The notes: generated by a model from the letters alone, not told the origin. A stretch of 64,000 nucleotides of DNA from Actinopolyspora saharensis (GCF_900100925.1 NZ_FNKO01000002.1:310001-374000), one strand, 5' to 3'; shown: positions 18,773 through 27,677, counted from the first letter of the stretch. Numbers and translations: made by a program.

Positions 18773-20227
18773 TTGCGACGGCTCGAGTACAAATGGCTGG
18801 TCGGCATCACGTTCGTGCTTGCCCTGGTCATGCAGATCCTGGACATGACCATCCTGAACGTCGCCCTCGCCACCCTCGGCGAGCAGTTCGAGGTCGGAGC
18901 GGGCACGCTGCAGTGGGTACTGACCTCCTACATGATCAGCCTCGCCGTGTTCATCCCCTCCTCGGGGTGGCTCTCCGACCGCTTCGGGAGCAAGCGCACC
19001 TTTCAGTTCGCGGTGCTCGTGTTCACCGCCGCCTCCGTGATCTGCGGAGCGGCCCCGGGGATCAAAACCCTGATCGCCGCCCGCTTCCTGCAGGGGATCG
19101 GCGGTGGGATGCTGGTCCCCGTCGGACAGGCCATGCTCTTCCGCGCCTTCCCCGCCCAGGAGCGCGCCAAGGCCTCCGCGATCCTGGCCATACCGATCAC
19201 CGCTGCCCCGGCACTGGGCCCGTTGCTCGGCGGGGCGCTGATCGAGGCCGCCAGTTGGCGGTGGATCTTCTTCATCAACGTCCCGGTCGGCGCTCTCGCC
19301 CTGCTGTGCTCGATCCTCTTCCTCGCCGAGGAGCGCGGCCGCGAACCGGCGCGGTTCGACTTCGCGGGGTTCCTGCTGGCCGGATCCGGGCTGGCCACGC
19401 TGCTCTTCGGCCTCGACAGGGCGGCCGAACTCGGCTGGGCGAACCCGATCGTGTGGGGCTGCCTCGCCGCGGCCGTGCTGCTCATCTCCGGGCTCGTCTG
19501 GCGTGAGCTCAGCGCCACGGACCCGATGCTGGACCTGCGACTGCTCGGCAACAGGATCTTCGGCACCGGCAATCTGCTGCTGCTGTGCCAGACGGGGGCG
19601 ATGTTCGGGGTGCTGTTCCTCGTACCGCTGTACCTGCAGGACCTGCGTTCCACCTCTGCGCTGCTGGCCGGACTGGTGCTGATGCCCCAGGCCCTGTCCA
19701 TGCTGCTGGTCACGCAACTGGTCAGCCGGGTCTACGGACGCGTGGGACCACGCCGGTTGATAGCGGGCGGGTTCGCCGTGCTGCTCGTCAGCGCGGGCAC
19801 GTTCCAGTTCGTGGACCTGTCCAGCTCGCTGTGGAACCTGGTCGGGTCGCTGGTGCTGCTCGGGGGCGCGATGGGGATGCTGATGACCCCGCTGCAGACC
19901 GCCGCGTTCGCGCAGACCACGGGGGCCTACATGGGCCAGGCGACCTCGCTGTTCAACGTGAGCAGGCAGGTGGCCACGGCGCTGGCCACCGCGGTGGTCG
20001 CCAGCGCGCTGGTCATGTTCACCGACTCCGCCATGAGCGGGGCCGCGCCGACCGACCCTCAGGCGGTGGCCCAGGCCAGGATGGCCGGTTTCCACGGGGC
20101 CTTCCTGGTGCCCGTGGTGTTCGGTGTGCTCGGTCTTCTCCTGACCGCCCGCGTGCGCGATGCCGACGCGGTGGCCACGCTCGACCGGGAGGTGAGGACC
20201 GCGAGCCGGAGTTCCGCCGTCGACTGA
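18773..20227 (+). CDS. MFS transporter, DHA2 (EmrB/QacA) family
   Basis: This 484-residue inner-membrane exporter has about 14 hydrophobic segments, as in the DHA2 drug:proton antiporters. The first segment contains LDMTILNVALATLGEQFEV, the acidic motif of the family. Motif A-like WLSDRFGSKR follows, and the motif C-like IPITAAPALGPLLGGALIE lies in segment 5. It would expel a hydrophobic compound using the proton gradient; the substrate is unknown. The TTG start at 18773 is chosen because GGAGG lies about 10 bases upstream and the ATG at 18765 is out of frame. No regulator is adjacent. Confidence 0.9.
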   Translation: MRRLEYKWLVGITFVLALVMQILDMTILNVALATLGEQFEVGAGTLQWVLTSYMISLAVFIPSSGWLSDRFGSKRTFQFAVLVFTAASVICGAAPGIKTLIAARFLQGIGGGMLVPVGQAMLFRAFPAQERAKASAILAIPITAAPALGPLLGGALIEAASWRWIFFINVPVGALALLCSILFLAEERGREPARFDFAGFLLAGSGLATLLFGLDRAAELGWANPIVWGCLAAAVLLISGLVWRELSATDPMLDLRLLGNRIFGTGNLLLLCQTGAMFGVLFLVPLYLQDLRSTSALLAGLVLMPQALSMLLVTQLVSRVYGRVGPRRLIAGGFAVLLVSAGTFQFVDLSSSLWNLVGSLVLLGGAMGMLMTPLQTAAFAQTTGAYMGQATSLFNVSRQVATALATAVVASALVMFTDSAMSGAAPTDPQAVAQARMAGFHGAFLVPVVFGVLGLLLTARVRDADAVATLDREVRTASRSSAVD

Positions 20228-20371
20228 CGGCGATCACGTCCGGCGCGGCCGGAACGGCAGACTTGGGGACGAGATGACCGACATCAGAAGCGACGCCTCC
20301 GTCGTTTCGCACGAACCGTTCCGTTTCGCCCCCGTCCCGACCCGACGGGGCACCAACCGGGAGTGACCGAC

Positions 20372-20995
20372 ATGCCGCACGCCGATCAGGTCCGCAAACA
20401 CGCGCCCTGGAACCGAGGACTGCGCTCGGGAGGCAGCAGCCTCGCCTGGCTGCTGCCCCTCGGGGATCGCCCCGAACTGCGCAAACTGGCCAACCAGTAC
20501 CAGTACTCGCTGCGCGACCTGCCGGGGTTCGACCCGGTTCCGCTGGAGTGGATGCACATCCTCCTGCAGGAGGTCCAGGACCGCGAGCAGGCCCCCGCCG
20601 GGCGCGCCGAGGAGCTGCTCCGGGTGGCACGGGAGCGGCTGTCCTCCTTCGCGCCGCTGTCCCTGTCGTTCCACGGCGGGCTCGTGCTCTCCGAGTCGCT
20701 GGCGCTGCCCGCCGAACCCCAGGCGACGCTGACGGACCTGCGCGGACGACTGCGCGAGGTCACCAGCGAGGTGCTCGGTTCCGAACCCCCGGAGGCCCCG
20801 GACGAGATCGACCAGCACGTGAGCCTGGCCTACGCCACGGCGGACGGTCCCGCCGTGTTCGCCAAGGCGACGCTCGACGCCACTGTCGTCGATCCCGTGA
20901 CGCTGAGCGTGCCCGCCATCTCGCTGGTGGAGCTCAACCGCGAGCAGGCGTGCAGCGAGTGGAGCAGGATCGGCGAAGTGGAGCTGTCCGGCTGA
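20372..20995 (+). CDS. 2'-5' RNA ligase / 2H phosphoesterase-like protein
   Basis: The 207-residue protein has two spaced His motifs in the layout of LigT-type 2H phosphoesterases. These are His62 in LEWMHILLQEV, where the usual H-x-S/T is H-I-L, and His149 in DQHVSLAYA, a canonical H-x-S. The fold normally acts on 2'-5' or cyclic phosphodiesters. The altered first motif may weaken catalysis. The ATG at 20372 is chosen because GGGAG sits 8 bases upstream; a GTG at 20363 overlaps that site. Confidence 0.72.
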   Translation: MPHADQVRKHAPWNRGLRSGGSSLAWLLPLGDRPELRKLANQYQYSLRDLPGFDPVPLEWMHILLQEVQDREQAPAGRAEELLRVARERLSSFAPLSLSFHGGLVLSESLALPAEPQATLTDLRGRLREVTSEVLGSEPPEAPDEIDQHVSLAYATADGPAVFAKATLDATVVDPVTLSVPAISLVELNREQACSEWSRIGEVELSG

Positions 20996-21118
20996 CCCAC
21001 GGGCGAACGGTCGCCCGGTCACTCGGCCTCGCACGGTTCGAACGAGCACTTCACTCGACCGGGCGCGATCGTCGGGCAAGCGGCGGAGCGGCTCGCGGCC
21101 ACCCGATCAGTCGACACC

Positions 21119-21200
21119 GCCGCGGGTTATCCGTGGTGCTCTCGCGCGGGCGGGCCCCGACGTCGCGCAGATCACTGCCCGACCTCGGGGCCCGCTCACC
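21119..21200. repeat. intergenic repeat copy B with hairpin
   Basis: GCCGCGGGTTATCCGTGGTG followed by CTCTCGCG matches copy A at 12265. It is followed by a perfect 10-bp hairpin, CGGGCCCCGA (21151-21160) and TCGGGGCCCG (21185-21194). Confidence 0.6.
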
Positions 21201-21247
21201 ACCCCGCCGGAGCCTCCGTCGAGTGGCCCGCTCACGCGAACAGACCC

Positions 21248-21273
21248 CGGACTCCCCGGCGAGCCGGAGTCCG
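21248..21273 (-). terminator. hairpin after the YeeE/YedE gene
   Basis: CGGACTCC and GGAGTCCG form an 8-bp stem around a GC-rich loop, 17 bases past the transporter stop on the minus strand. Confidence 0.6.
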
Positions 21274-21289
21274 TCGGTGGGAGGTCCCC

Positions 21290-22540
21290 TCAGCAGGAGG
21301 AGTCAGTCCTCTTCGGGACGCTGAGCCCGATCAGCGGCCGCGCCTTCAGGCCGACGTAGGTTCCGATGATCGCCACTATCGCCCACAACCAGCCGTGCAG
21401 GCTGAACGAGGCGATACCGGCGAAGTAGGCACCGATGTTGCAGCCGTAGGCGATCCGCGCCCCGTAACCCATCAGGATGCCGCCGATGATCGCGCCGAGC
21501 ACCACCTTGCCCGGCACGCGGCGGTGCAGCACGAACGCTCCGCCCACGGCCGCGGCGATCAGGGCCCCGAGGATGATCCCGAGGTCCATCACGGAAGTGG
21601 CGTGGGCGAGCACGGACCCGTTCAGCGCGGCGGCGTTGTCGGGGGTGGACCAGTACGGCCAGTCCTGCACGTTCACCCCCGCCGCCCGGGCGAGCTTCGA
21701 CCCCCAGAGGGCGAACGCCGAGGTGATGCCCCAGGGGCTGCCCTTGATCACGAGGGTGGCGGCGTTGAGCACGGCCAGAGCGACGGCGCCGGCCCAGAGG
21801 GGCCACGAGCCGCGCAGCGCCCTGAGCACTCCCCTGGCCGCCGCCGGGCGGGAAACCTGCGGTGGCCGCTTGCGCCGTTCCACCACGACTGTCACGAGCG
21901 CGATGGCCCCCAGCACGGCCAGGCTGAGCAGCACGGCCCCGACGTAGCCCAGCGGGGTGCTCGTGGCCAGGGAGACGGACGGGGCGCTGGGCAGCGTGGA
22001 GGTCCAGAACGCGAAGTGCCAGGCCCCGAGCACCGAACCGATGACGAATCCGAGGAGCGTGCACACGATCGCGGTCTGCCCGCCCCCCACGTTGTAGAGG
22101 GTGCCCGAGGCGCAGGAGCCCCCGATCTGCATGCCCACCCCGAACAGGAATCCGCCGACGAGCACGCTGACCCCGAGCGGGGACACCGAGGCCTCCGGGG
22201 TGGTTCCGAGGCCCACGCCACCCGCGAGCAGCGGGGCGAACAGCACGCAGGCGACCGCGAGCATGAGCGTGTGGGCGCGCAGTCCGCGCCCCTGGCCGAC
22301 CGAAACCAGCTGACGCCACGCCGAGGTGAAGCCGAACCGCGCGTGGAAGAGCACGAGGCCGAAGGCGAGTCCGAGCAGGTAGAGCACGAACATCCGCCAT
22401 CCGGCAACGGCGGCCGTGGCCGCTCCGAGGGCCGCGGCGAGCACGGCACCGGCTATCAACGGGGTTCTCTGAACGGCCGGAAGGCCCCGCTCCGGCTCAG
22501 GGGCCTTCGTAGCTTCGACTTCCGGGGTTTGAACGGACAC
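21290..22540 (-). CDS. YeeE/YedE family thiosulfate/sulfur-compound transporter
   Basis: This 416-residue integral membrane protein has about ten hydrophobic segments. The family signatures are present: GGFLFGVGMQIGGSCASGTLY (first conserved Cys region) and GGILMGYGARIAYGCNIGAYF (second). In this family conserved cysteines relay thiosulfate or related sulfur species through the membrane. The N-terminal ~25 residues are polar and cytoplasmic. The GTG at 22540 begins MSVQTPEVEATKAP. No TusA-like or rhodanese partner gene is adjacent, which is unusual for this family. Confidence 0.88.
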   Translation of the reverse strand: MSVQTPEVEATKAPEPERGLPAVQRTPLIAGAVLAAALGAATAAVAGWRMFVLYLLGLAFGLVLFHARFGFTSAWRQLVSVGQGRGLRAHTLMLAVACVLFAPLLAGGVGLGTTPEASVSPLGVSVLVGGFLFGVGMQIGGSCASGTLYNVGGGQTAIVCTLLGFVIGSVLGAWHFAFWTSTLPSAPSVSLATSTPLGYVGAVLLSLAVLGAIALVTVVVERRKRPPQVSRPAAARGVLRALRGSWPLWAGAVALAVLNAATLVIKGSPWGITSAFALWGSKLARAAGVNVQDWPYWSTPDNAAALNGSVLAHATSVMDLGIILGALIAAAVGGAFVLHRRVPGKVVLGAIIGGILMGYGARIAYGCNIGAYFAGIASFSLHGWLWAIVAIIGTYVGLKARPLIGLSVPKRTDSSC

Positions 22541-22949
22541 GTTCGACTCTCCGATCCGGGTGAGAACTCGTTCCTGAAAAGTGGTCGTGCGGACAGGGCC
22601 GGGTCAGGGAGCGGGAACCGCGGTTCCCGGCAGGCGCTCAGAAGCCATTGTCCACGCACTGCAGCGCTTGGGCGAACAGACACGTCCGGAAAACGGGCCG
22701 CCGATTCGGAAGTCGACACATCACCGGGGCAACGCGATGGCCCCTTCCCGTCTTCCCGCTCCCCTCCGTGTCCCACATAACGAAACATCCGCGGTGGTCC
22801 CCGCGAGCGGGAACCGCTCACCGCGCGAGGCAGTTCACCGCACGGAACCGCTCAGCACACGGGGAGTGCGCGTTCGCACTCCGCGGGGATCGGTGCGACG
22901 GGTACTGTCGATGTCACCGAGTCGTGTCCCGTCTCGGTGGGAGGGAGCC
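22541..22949. other. 409-bp divergent intergenic region
   Basis: It separates the sulfur transporter from the membrane protein at 22950. I see no coding frame with a start and ribosome site, no recognisable riboswitch and no long repeat. It presumably holds two divergent promoters. Confidence 0.5.
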
Positions 22950-23690
22950 ATGGGAACGGCAGCGGCACTCATCGTGATCGTCGTTCTGCTGCTGGCCGGG
23001 GTGTTCTGGTGGTACCACCACAGCACGACCGTCAGGCAGCGTGAGTTCGACGACGCCAAGGCCGAGGCCCGACGTTGGGTCGAACGTCTCGGCGGCCAGG
23101 TACTCAATCTCGTCGGCAGCACAGAACCGGCCAAGCAGGCCCTGGCCGACGCGGCGGAGCGGCACAACGCGGCCGGCTCCCAGTTGGAGCAGGCGAACAC
23201 ACCGGAGCAGTGCAGGCTGACCACCCGCACCGCCCTCGAGGGGCTGTACTACGTACGCGCCGCGCGGACCGCCATGGACATGGATCCCGGCCCGGAACTT
23301 CCGGACCTCGACGGCCAGCGGGAAGCGGGCACGGTCACCGAGTACCGCGAGGTCGAGGTCAACGGCGGCAAGCAGATGGCCTCACCCGAACCCGGCGAGC
23401 ACACTCCGCACTACTACCCGGGAGGCCGAGTCGCGGGAAGGCCGGTCCCGCGCGGTTGGTACAGCGAACCGTGGTGGAAGCCCGCCCTCGCCGCGGGAGC
23501 CTGGGGGATGGGCTCGTTCCTGCTGATGGGAGCCCTGTTCAGCGGCATGTCCGGAGTTCCCGCCGAAGCGGCGGCGGGCCAGGACCCGGGAGGAGACGCC
23601 GGCGGCGGCGCGGACGATCCCGGAGCGGACGGTGGTGGCGAGTTCGACGGGGGATTCGACATGGACGGATTCGACCTGGGCGGCTTCTGA
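22950..23690 (+). CDS. hypothetical membrane protein with acidic glycine-rich tail
   Basis: The 246-residue protein has one N-terminal transmembrane helix (residues ~4-22). A soluble, mostly helical region follows with a possible coiled coil (FDDAKAEARRWVERLGGQVL, AAERHNAAGSQLEQA). Near residue 180 a second hydrophobic stretch (PALAAGAWGMGSFLLMGALF) is preceded by PRGWYSEPWWKP. The tail, from about residue 212, is Gly/Asp-rich and ends DGGFDMDGFDLGGF. GAGGGAG precedes the ATG. I do not recognise a family with known function. The layout suggests a membrane-anchored protein with a disordered acidic end. Confidence 0.75.
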   Translation: MGTAAALIVIVVLLLAGVFWWYHHSTTVRQREFDDAKAEARRWVERLGGQVLNLVGSTEPAKQALADAAERHNAAGSQLEQANTPEQCRLTTRTALEGLYYVRAARTAMDMDPGPELPDLDGQREAGTVTEYREVEVNGGKQMASPEPGEHTPHYYPGGRVAGRPVPRGWYSEPWWKPALAAGAWGMGSFLLMGALFSGMSGVPAEAAAGQDPGGDAGGGADDPGADGGGEFDGGFDMDGFDLGGF

Positions 23691-23732
23691 CCCCGGAACC
23701 CCCGCAGCGGGTCAGGCAGCGGGCCCGCGTGC

Positions 23733-24539
23733 TCAGTCGGCCTGACAGCCCGGGCACCAGTAGAGGTTCCGGCCCTGCAGCTCTGCCGTGGAGATCGGTG
23801 TGCCGCACACCAGGCACGCGGCTCCACCCCGGCGATAGACGTAGACCTCGCCGCCGTGCCGGTCCCGACGGGGCTGCCTGCCCATCGCCTCCGGAGAGTG
23901 CTCGCCGCGCACGGTGTCGATGCGGCCGGTCCGCACCCCTTCGGACATCAGCTCCACCAGATCACCCCAGACGGCCTCCCACTGCTTCCGGGAGAGCGAA
24001 CGCCCGGGCAACCGCGGGGGCACGGAGTGCCGGAACAGCACCTCGGCGCGGTAGGCGTTGCCCACGCCCGACAGCACGGTCTGGTCCATCAGCAGGGCCG
24101 CGACCGCGGAACGCGAGCGGGAGATCCGCTCCCAGGCGCGCTCGGGGTCGGCGTCCTGCCGCAACGGGTCCGGCCCGAGCCGTGCCCGCACCTCCTCCAC
24201 CTCGTCGAGGGTGAGCAGCTCGCAGGCGACCGGACCGCGCAGATCCGTGCCGTGCGTCGGGCCGACGAGCCGCATCCGGACCTTTCCGCGCGGCCGCTCG
24301 AGCGGCACGGGGGACTCGGTGAACTTGCCGTACAGCCCGAGGTGCACGTGCACCACCCTGTCTCCGCCGTAGAAGTGCCAGAGGTGCTTGCCGTGTGCCT
24401 CGGCGCGCTCGAAGGTCGCTCCGTCCAGCTCCTCCGCTGCGGTGAAACGCCCCTGCGGACTGCGCACCTCGACCGGATTGCCCGCGAAACGCCGTTGGTG
24501 GAGCCGAGCGAGCCGGTGCAGTATGTGTCCTTCCGGCAC
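23733..24539 (-). CDS. nei2: Fpg/Nei-family DNA glycosylase (Nei2-like)
   Basis: This base-excision repair enzyme removes oxidised bases and cuts the backbone by beta-elimination. The chosen GTG at 24539 places Pro2-Glu3 directly after the initiator (PEGHILHRLARLH), as required because Pro2 is the nucleophile; the longer frame would bury it. AHGKHLWHF carries the family Lys and QTVLSGVGNAYRAEVLF is the H2TH region. The C-terminal zinc finger is CLVCGTP with WCPGCQ. At 268 residues it matches mycobacterial Nei2 (Rv2464c), and rpiB is the next upstream gene as there. Confidence 0.92.
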   Translation of the reverse strand: MPEGHILHRLARLHQRRFAGNPVEVRSPQGRFTAAEELDGATFERAEAHGKHLWHFYGGDRVVHVHLGLYGKFTESPVPLERPRGKVRMRLVGPTHGTDLRGPVACELLTLDEVEEVRARLGPDPLRQDADPERAWERISRSRSAVAALLMDQTVLSGVGNAYRAEVLFRHSVPPRLPGRSLSRKQWEAVWGDLVELMSEGVRTGRIDTVRGEHSPEAMGRQPRRDRHGGEVYVYRRGGAACLVCGTPISTAELQGRNLYWCPGCQAD

Positions 24540-24679
24540 TGGAACGGCCACCACCAATCACACGATCGAAGGCAATCACACGATCGAAGGAGCGAAGACG
24601 ACGCGCTTCACCGATCCGACGTCACCGCGCGCGGCGCGGACGTCGGTCGGCTCCGTCAGCTCACGGCCGGGTCACGGCA

Positions 24680-25150
24680 TCACGTGCTGGGCAGCTCCGG
24701 GGGCTCACCGCTGCGCTCGTAGTCGGCCAGCATATCGATCCTGCGCTGGTGCCTGCCGCCCTCGAACTCCGTGGTCAGGAAGACGTCCACGAACTGCTCG
24801 ATCTCGGGGGTCGTGTGCATGCGGGCCCCGATCCCCGCGAGCAGGGCGTTGTTGTGCTGCCGCGACAGCTTGGCAGTCTCCTCGTTCCAGACCAGCGCGG
24901 CCCTGGCACCGGGAACCTTGTTCGCGGCGATCTGCTCGCCGTTGCCCGAACCTCCTATGACCAGGCCGAGGCTCCCCGCATCGGCGACCACTCGCCGGGC
25001 CGCCTCGACGCAGAACGGCGGATAGTCGTCCTCGGCGTCGTAGACGAAGGGGCCTACGTCGACCACCTCGTAGCCGAGTCGGTCCAACCGCTCGTGCAGG
25101 TGGGTTTTCAAGTCGAGACCGGCGTGATCGGAACCAAGATAGACGCGCAC
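24680..25150 (-). CDS. rpiB: ribose-5-phosphate isomerase B
   Basis: RpiB interconverts ribose-5-phosphate and ribulose-5-phosphate in the pentose phosphate pathway. The 156-residue protein begins VRVYLGSDHAGLDLKTHLHE and carries GGSGNGEQIAANKVPGARA, in which the Glu of NGE is the catalytic base in actinobacterial RpiB. WNEETAKLSRQHNNALL is also conserved. The GTG at 25150 is chosen because the family starts exactly there, although the frame is open further upstream. It lies between nei2 and the Rv2466c homologue, as in mycobacteria. Confidence 0.95.
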   Translation of the reverse strand: MRVYLGSDHAGLDLKTHLHERLDRLGYEVVDVGPFVYDAEDDYPPFCVEAARRVVADAGSLGLVIGGSGNGEQIAANKVPGARAALVWNEETAKLSRQHNNALLAGIGARMHTTPEIEQFVDVFLTTEFEGGRHQRRIDMLADYERSGEPPELPST

Positions 25151-25206
25151 TCTTGTAGTGTGCCAAACCGTTTCCCGTACCTTAGTCACCCGGTCAGGGG
25201 GTGAAC

Positions 25207-25956
25207 ATGTCGCACGAGCCCACCGATTCGGCGGTCGTGCAATCCGGTCACACGGTGCGCTTCGACTGGGGACTCGAAGGGTTGCGCACGCTCGGCGCGG
25301 ACTGCGCCGTGCTGGTCGTGGTCGACGTCCTCTCGTTCGCCACGTCGGTCGACGTGGCCACCGGATCCGGCGCCCACGTGCTCCCGCTGCCCTGCCACGA
25401 CGAGCGGGCGCGGGACGCGGCCGAAGCCGCCGGAGCAGTGCTCGCCGGCTCCCGGGGTGCGGGAGACCACTCGTCGAGTCCGTCCACGCTGGAACAGGTC
25501 CCCGAGGGGACGCTGGTCGCACTGGCCTCGCCCAACGGAGCCGCTCTGTGCTCCGAGGCCTCGGAGCTCGGGGCCGTGGTGTTCACCGGGTGCCTGCGCA
25601 ACGCGGGGACTGTGGCCGCTGCCGCGGGCGCGGCGGCGCGCAACGGCCCGATAGGAGTGGTGGCCGCGGGGGAACGGCGCCAGAACGGCACGATCCGGTT
25701 CGCGGTCGAGGACCTGCTCGGGGCGGGCGCGATCATCTCGGCGCTGTCGAACGGGCTCGGTTCCTGCTCCGTGGAGGCGGACACGGCCGCGCGGAGCTAC
25801 CGCAGCACCACGGATCTCCACCGGGCCGTCCGGTACTGCGATTCGGGACGCGAACTCGTTGCCCTCGGTTACGGCGCGGACGTCGAGCTGGCGGCCAGGA
25901 CCGACGCGAGCACGACGGCGCCCCGGCTGCGCGCGGGAGTGTTCAGTCACCGCTGA
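25207..25956 (+). CDS. 2-phosphosulfolactate phosphatase (ComB) family protein
   Basis: The 249-residue protein shows the ComB pattern: VLVVVDVLSFATSVDVATGSGA near the start, LASPNGAALC in the middle, and GVVAAGERR followed by TIRFAVEDLLGAGAI. In methanogens ComB dephosphorylates 2-phosphosulfolactate for coenzyme M, a pathway not expected in actinomycetes. The bacterial substrate here is therefore open. The ATG at 25207 is chosen over GTG 25201 because AGGGG is 6 bases upstream of it. It diverges from rpiB. Confidence 0.82.
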   Translation: MSHEPTDSAVVQSGHTVRFDWGLEGLRTLGADCAVLVVVDVLSFATSVDVATGSGAHVLPLPCHDERARDAAEAAGAVLAGSRGAGDHSSSPSTLEQVPEGTLVALASPNGAALCSEASELGAVVFTGCLRNAGTVAAAAGAAARNGPIGVVAAGERRQNGTIRFAVEDLLGAGAIISALSNGLGSCSVEADTAARSYRSTTDLHRAVRYCDSGRELVALGYGADVELAARTDASTTAPRLRAGVFSHR

Positions 25957-26121
25957 TCGGGTCCTTCCCGCTCAGCTCCACGACGACGCGCCTCCCCGCC
26001 GCACCGCAGTGCCGAACAGATCGTCGGCGCGCCGGGAACGTCTCGGCCAGTACGATCGGCTTCCGGTCCGCCCCGGCTCCCGGGGAGCGGAACCGTCCCG
26101 ACACCGAACGACGCGACCGGA

Positions 26122-26952
26122 TTGGACACCCACCCCGTGACCGGTGAAGACGATGTCCGCTGGCGGGAACTCGCGGACGGGGTCCTGATTCGCCGCTATG
26201 CCGAACTGGACCTGACCGTGGGGCTGGTGCTCGGCGACCAGCGGGCACTGGTGATCGACGCGCGCGGCGACCGCGCCCAGGGAGCGGAGCTGGCCGGGGC
26301 GGTACGCGCCGTCACCGCACTGCCCTGGCAGCTGGTGCTCACGCACGCGCACTTCGACCACTGCTTCGGGGCGGAGGCGTTCGCCCCTGCACCCTGCTGG
26401 GCCCACGTGAACTTCCCCCGGCACTTGAGCGGAACCGTCGAGTTCCAGCGTGCGGAGTGGATCGAGCACTACCGCGCCTCCGGAGACCGGGCGAGGGCCG
26501 AAGCGCTGGCCGCGACCGAGGTGCGCTCGCCCGAGCGCCTCGTGGCCGACTCCGTGGAGCTCGACCTCGGGAACAGGACGGTGCGGCTGGAGCACCCCGG
26601 CCCGGGGCACACGGACCACGACCTGACCGCTTCGGTGCGAGAGGCTTCCGTGCTCTTCGCCGGGGACCTGCTCGAAAGCGGCGCCGCGCCGGACTTCGGG
26701 GACGCTCTGCCGCTCGACTGGCCGGACACCGTGGGCAGGGCGCTGCACGAGGACCCCGCTCTGATCGTCGCGGGCCACGGGGAACCCATGACCCGGCGGC
26801 AGGCCGCCGAGCAGCACGCCGAGCTGCGCGCCGTCGCCGAGCTGTGCGCCGCCCACTCCCACGGGGGAATCACCACTGCCGAAGCGGTCGAGCGCGGCCC
26901 GTACCCACCGGAGACCATGCGCACTGCGCTGGAGCGGGCGAACCGGCGCTGA
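26122..26952 (+). CDS. MBL-fold metallo-hydrolase
   Basis: The 276-residue beta-lactamase-fold hydrolase has the metal motif THAHFDHCFG (HxHxDH, residues 75-80), LEHPGPGHTDHDLTASV with the next His and VLFAGDLLESG with the bridging Asp. A final IVAGHGEPMTRRQA completes the set. Such enzymes hydrolyse thioesters, lactones or phosphoesters; the substrate is unknown. The start is uncertain: TTG at 26122 or GTG at 26137, neither with a clear ribosome site. It converges on the Rv2466c homologue. Confidence 0.88.
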   Translation: MDTHPVTGEDDVRWRELADGVLIRRYAELDLTVGLVLGDQRALVIDARGDRAQGAELAGAVRAVTALPWQLVLTHAHFDHCFGAEAFAPAPCWAHVNFPRHLSGTVEFQRAEWIEHYRASGDRARAEALAATEVRSPERLVADSVELDLGNRTVRLEHPGPGHTDHDLTASVREASVLFAGDLLESGAAPDFGDALPLDWPDTVGRALHEDPALIVAGHGEPMTRRQAAEQHAELRAVAELCAAHSHGGITTAEAVERGPYPPETMRTALERANRR

Positions 26953-26979
26953 GGAAAACGGCGCTGAGGACGGAAACAC

Positions 26980-27002
26980 GGCCGCGGGGACGCTCCGCGG
27001 CC
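26980..27002. terminator. hairpin between convergent genes
   Basis: GGCCGCGG and CCGCGGCC form a perfect 8-bp stem with a 7-base loop, between the MBL gene and the Rv2466c homologue. It could serve both strands. Confidence 0.6.
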
Positions 27003-27053
27003 GGGCGGGAACCGGTCCACCGCGGAGCGGTCCCGCGCGGGCCGTGAATCCGT

Positions 27054-27677
27054 TCAGTCGAACTGCGGGTTCTCGGTCCTGGTCCGCTTGAGCTCGAAGA
27101 AGTACGGATAGCCCGCCAGGGTGCGCGCCGCGTCGAAGAGCTCTCCGGCCTGCTCACCGCGCGGAATCCTGGTGGTGATCGGCCCGAAGAAGGCCACTCC
27201 GTCCACGTGGATGGTCGGCGTGCCGACCTCGTCGCCCACGGGGTCCATGCCCGCGTGGTGACTGGCACGCAGCTGCTCGTCGTACTCGTCGCTGTTGGCG
27301 GCCTCGGCCAACGAGGCGGGCAGACCGACCTCGGACAACGACTCGGCGATCACCCGATCGAAGTCCTTTTCCCCTTGGTCGTGGAAACGTGTCCCCATCG
27401 CGGTGTACAAGGGAGCCAGTACTTCGTTGCCGTGCTGCTCGGCCGCCGCGATCACCACGCGAACCGGCTTCCACGCCTTGGCCATCATCGTCTCGTACTC
27501 CTCCCCGAGATCACGACCCGAGTTGAGCACGGCCAGACTCATGACCCGGAAGCGCAGATCGATGTCCCGGACCTGCTCGACCTCGAGCATCCACCGCGAG
27601 GAAACCCAGGCGAACGGACAGATCGGATCGAAGTAGAAGTAGACCTCGGGACGACTTGCCTGCTCAGCAGTGCTCAT
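27054..27677 (-). CDS. mycothiol-dependent nitroreductase Rv2466c homologue (DsbA family)
   Basis: The 207-residue thioredoxin-fold enzyme matches Rv2466c along its length: [56 protein letters not shown] and the end [14 protein letters not shown]. Rv2466c reduces substrates with mycothiol through a CPWC centre. Here the centre is CPFA (Cys20 kept, second Cys replaced by Ala23), so only a monothiol mechanism is possible. The ATG at 27677 has AGAGG at good spacing. It diverges from pepN, as in mycobacteria. Confidence 0.92.
   Translation of the reverse strand: MSTAEQASRPEVYFYFDPICPFAWVSSRWMLEVEQVRDIDLRFRVMSLAVLNSGRDLGEEYETMMAKAWKPVRVVIAAAEQHGNEVLAPLYTAMGTRFHDQGEKDFDRVIAESLSEVGLPASLAEAANSDEYDEQLRASHHAGMDPVGDEVGTPTIHVDGVAFFGPITTRIPRGEQAGELFDAARTLAGYPYFFELKRTRTENPQFD

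Larger units (their letters stand above)
20996..21289. other. 294-bp gap, repeat and terminator, no gene
   Basis: This stretch lies between convergent genes. It contains repeat copy B (21119-21200) and the terminator of the sulfur transporter (21248-21273). No ORF is convincing. Confidence 0.6.
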
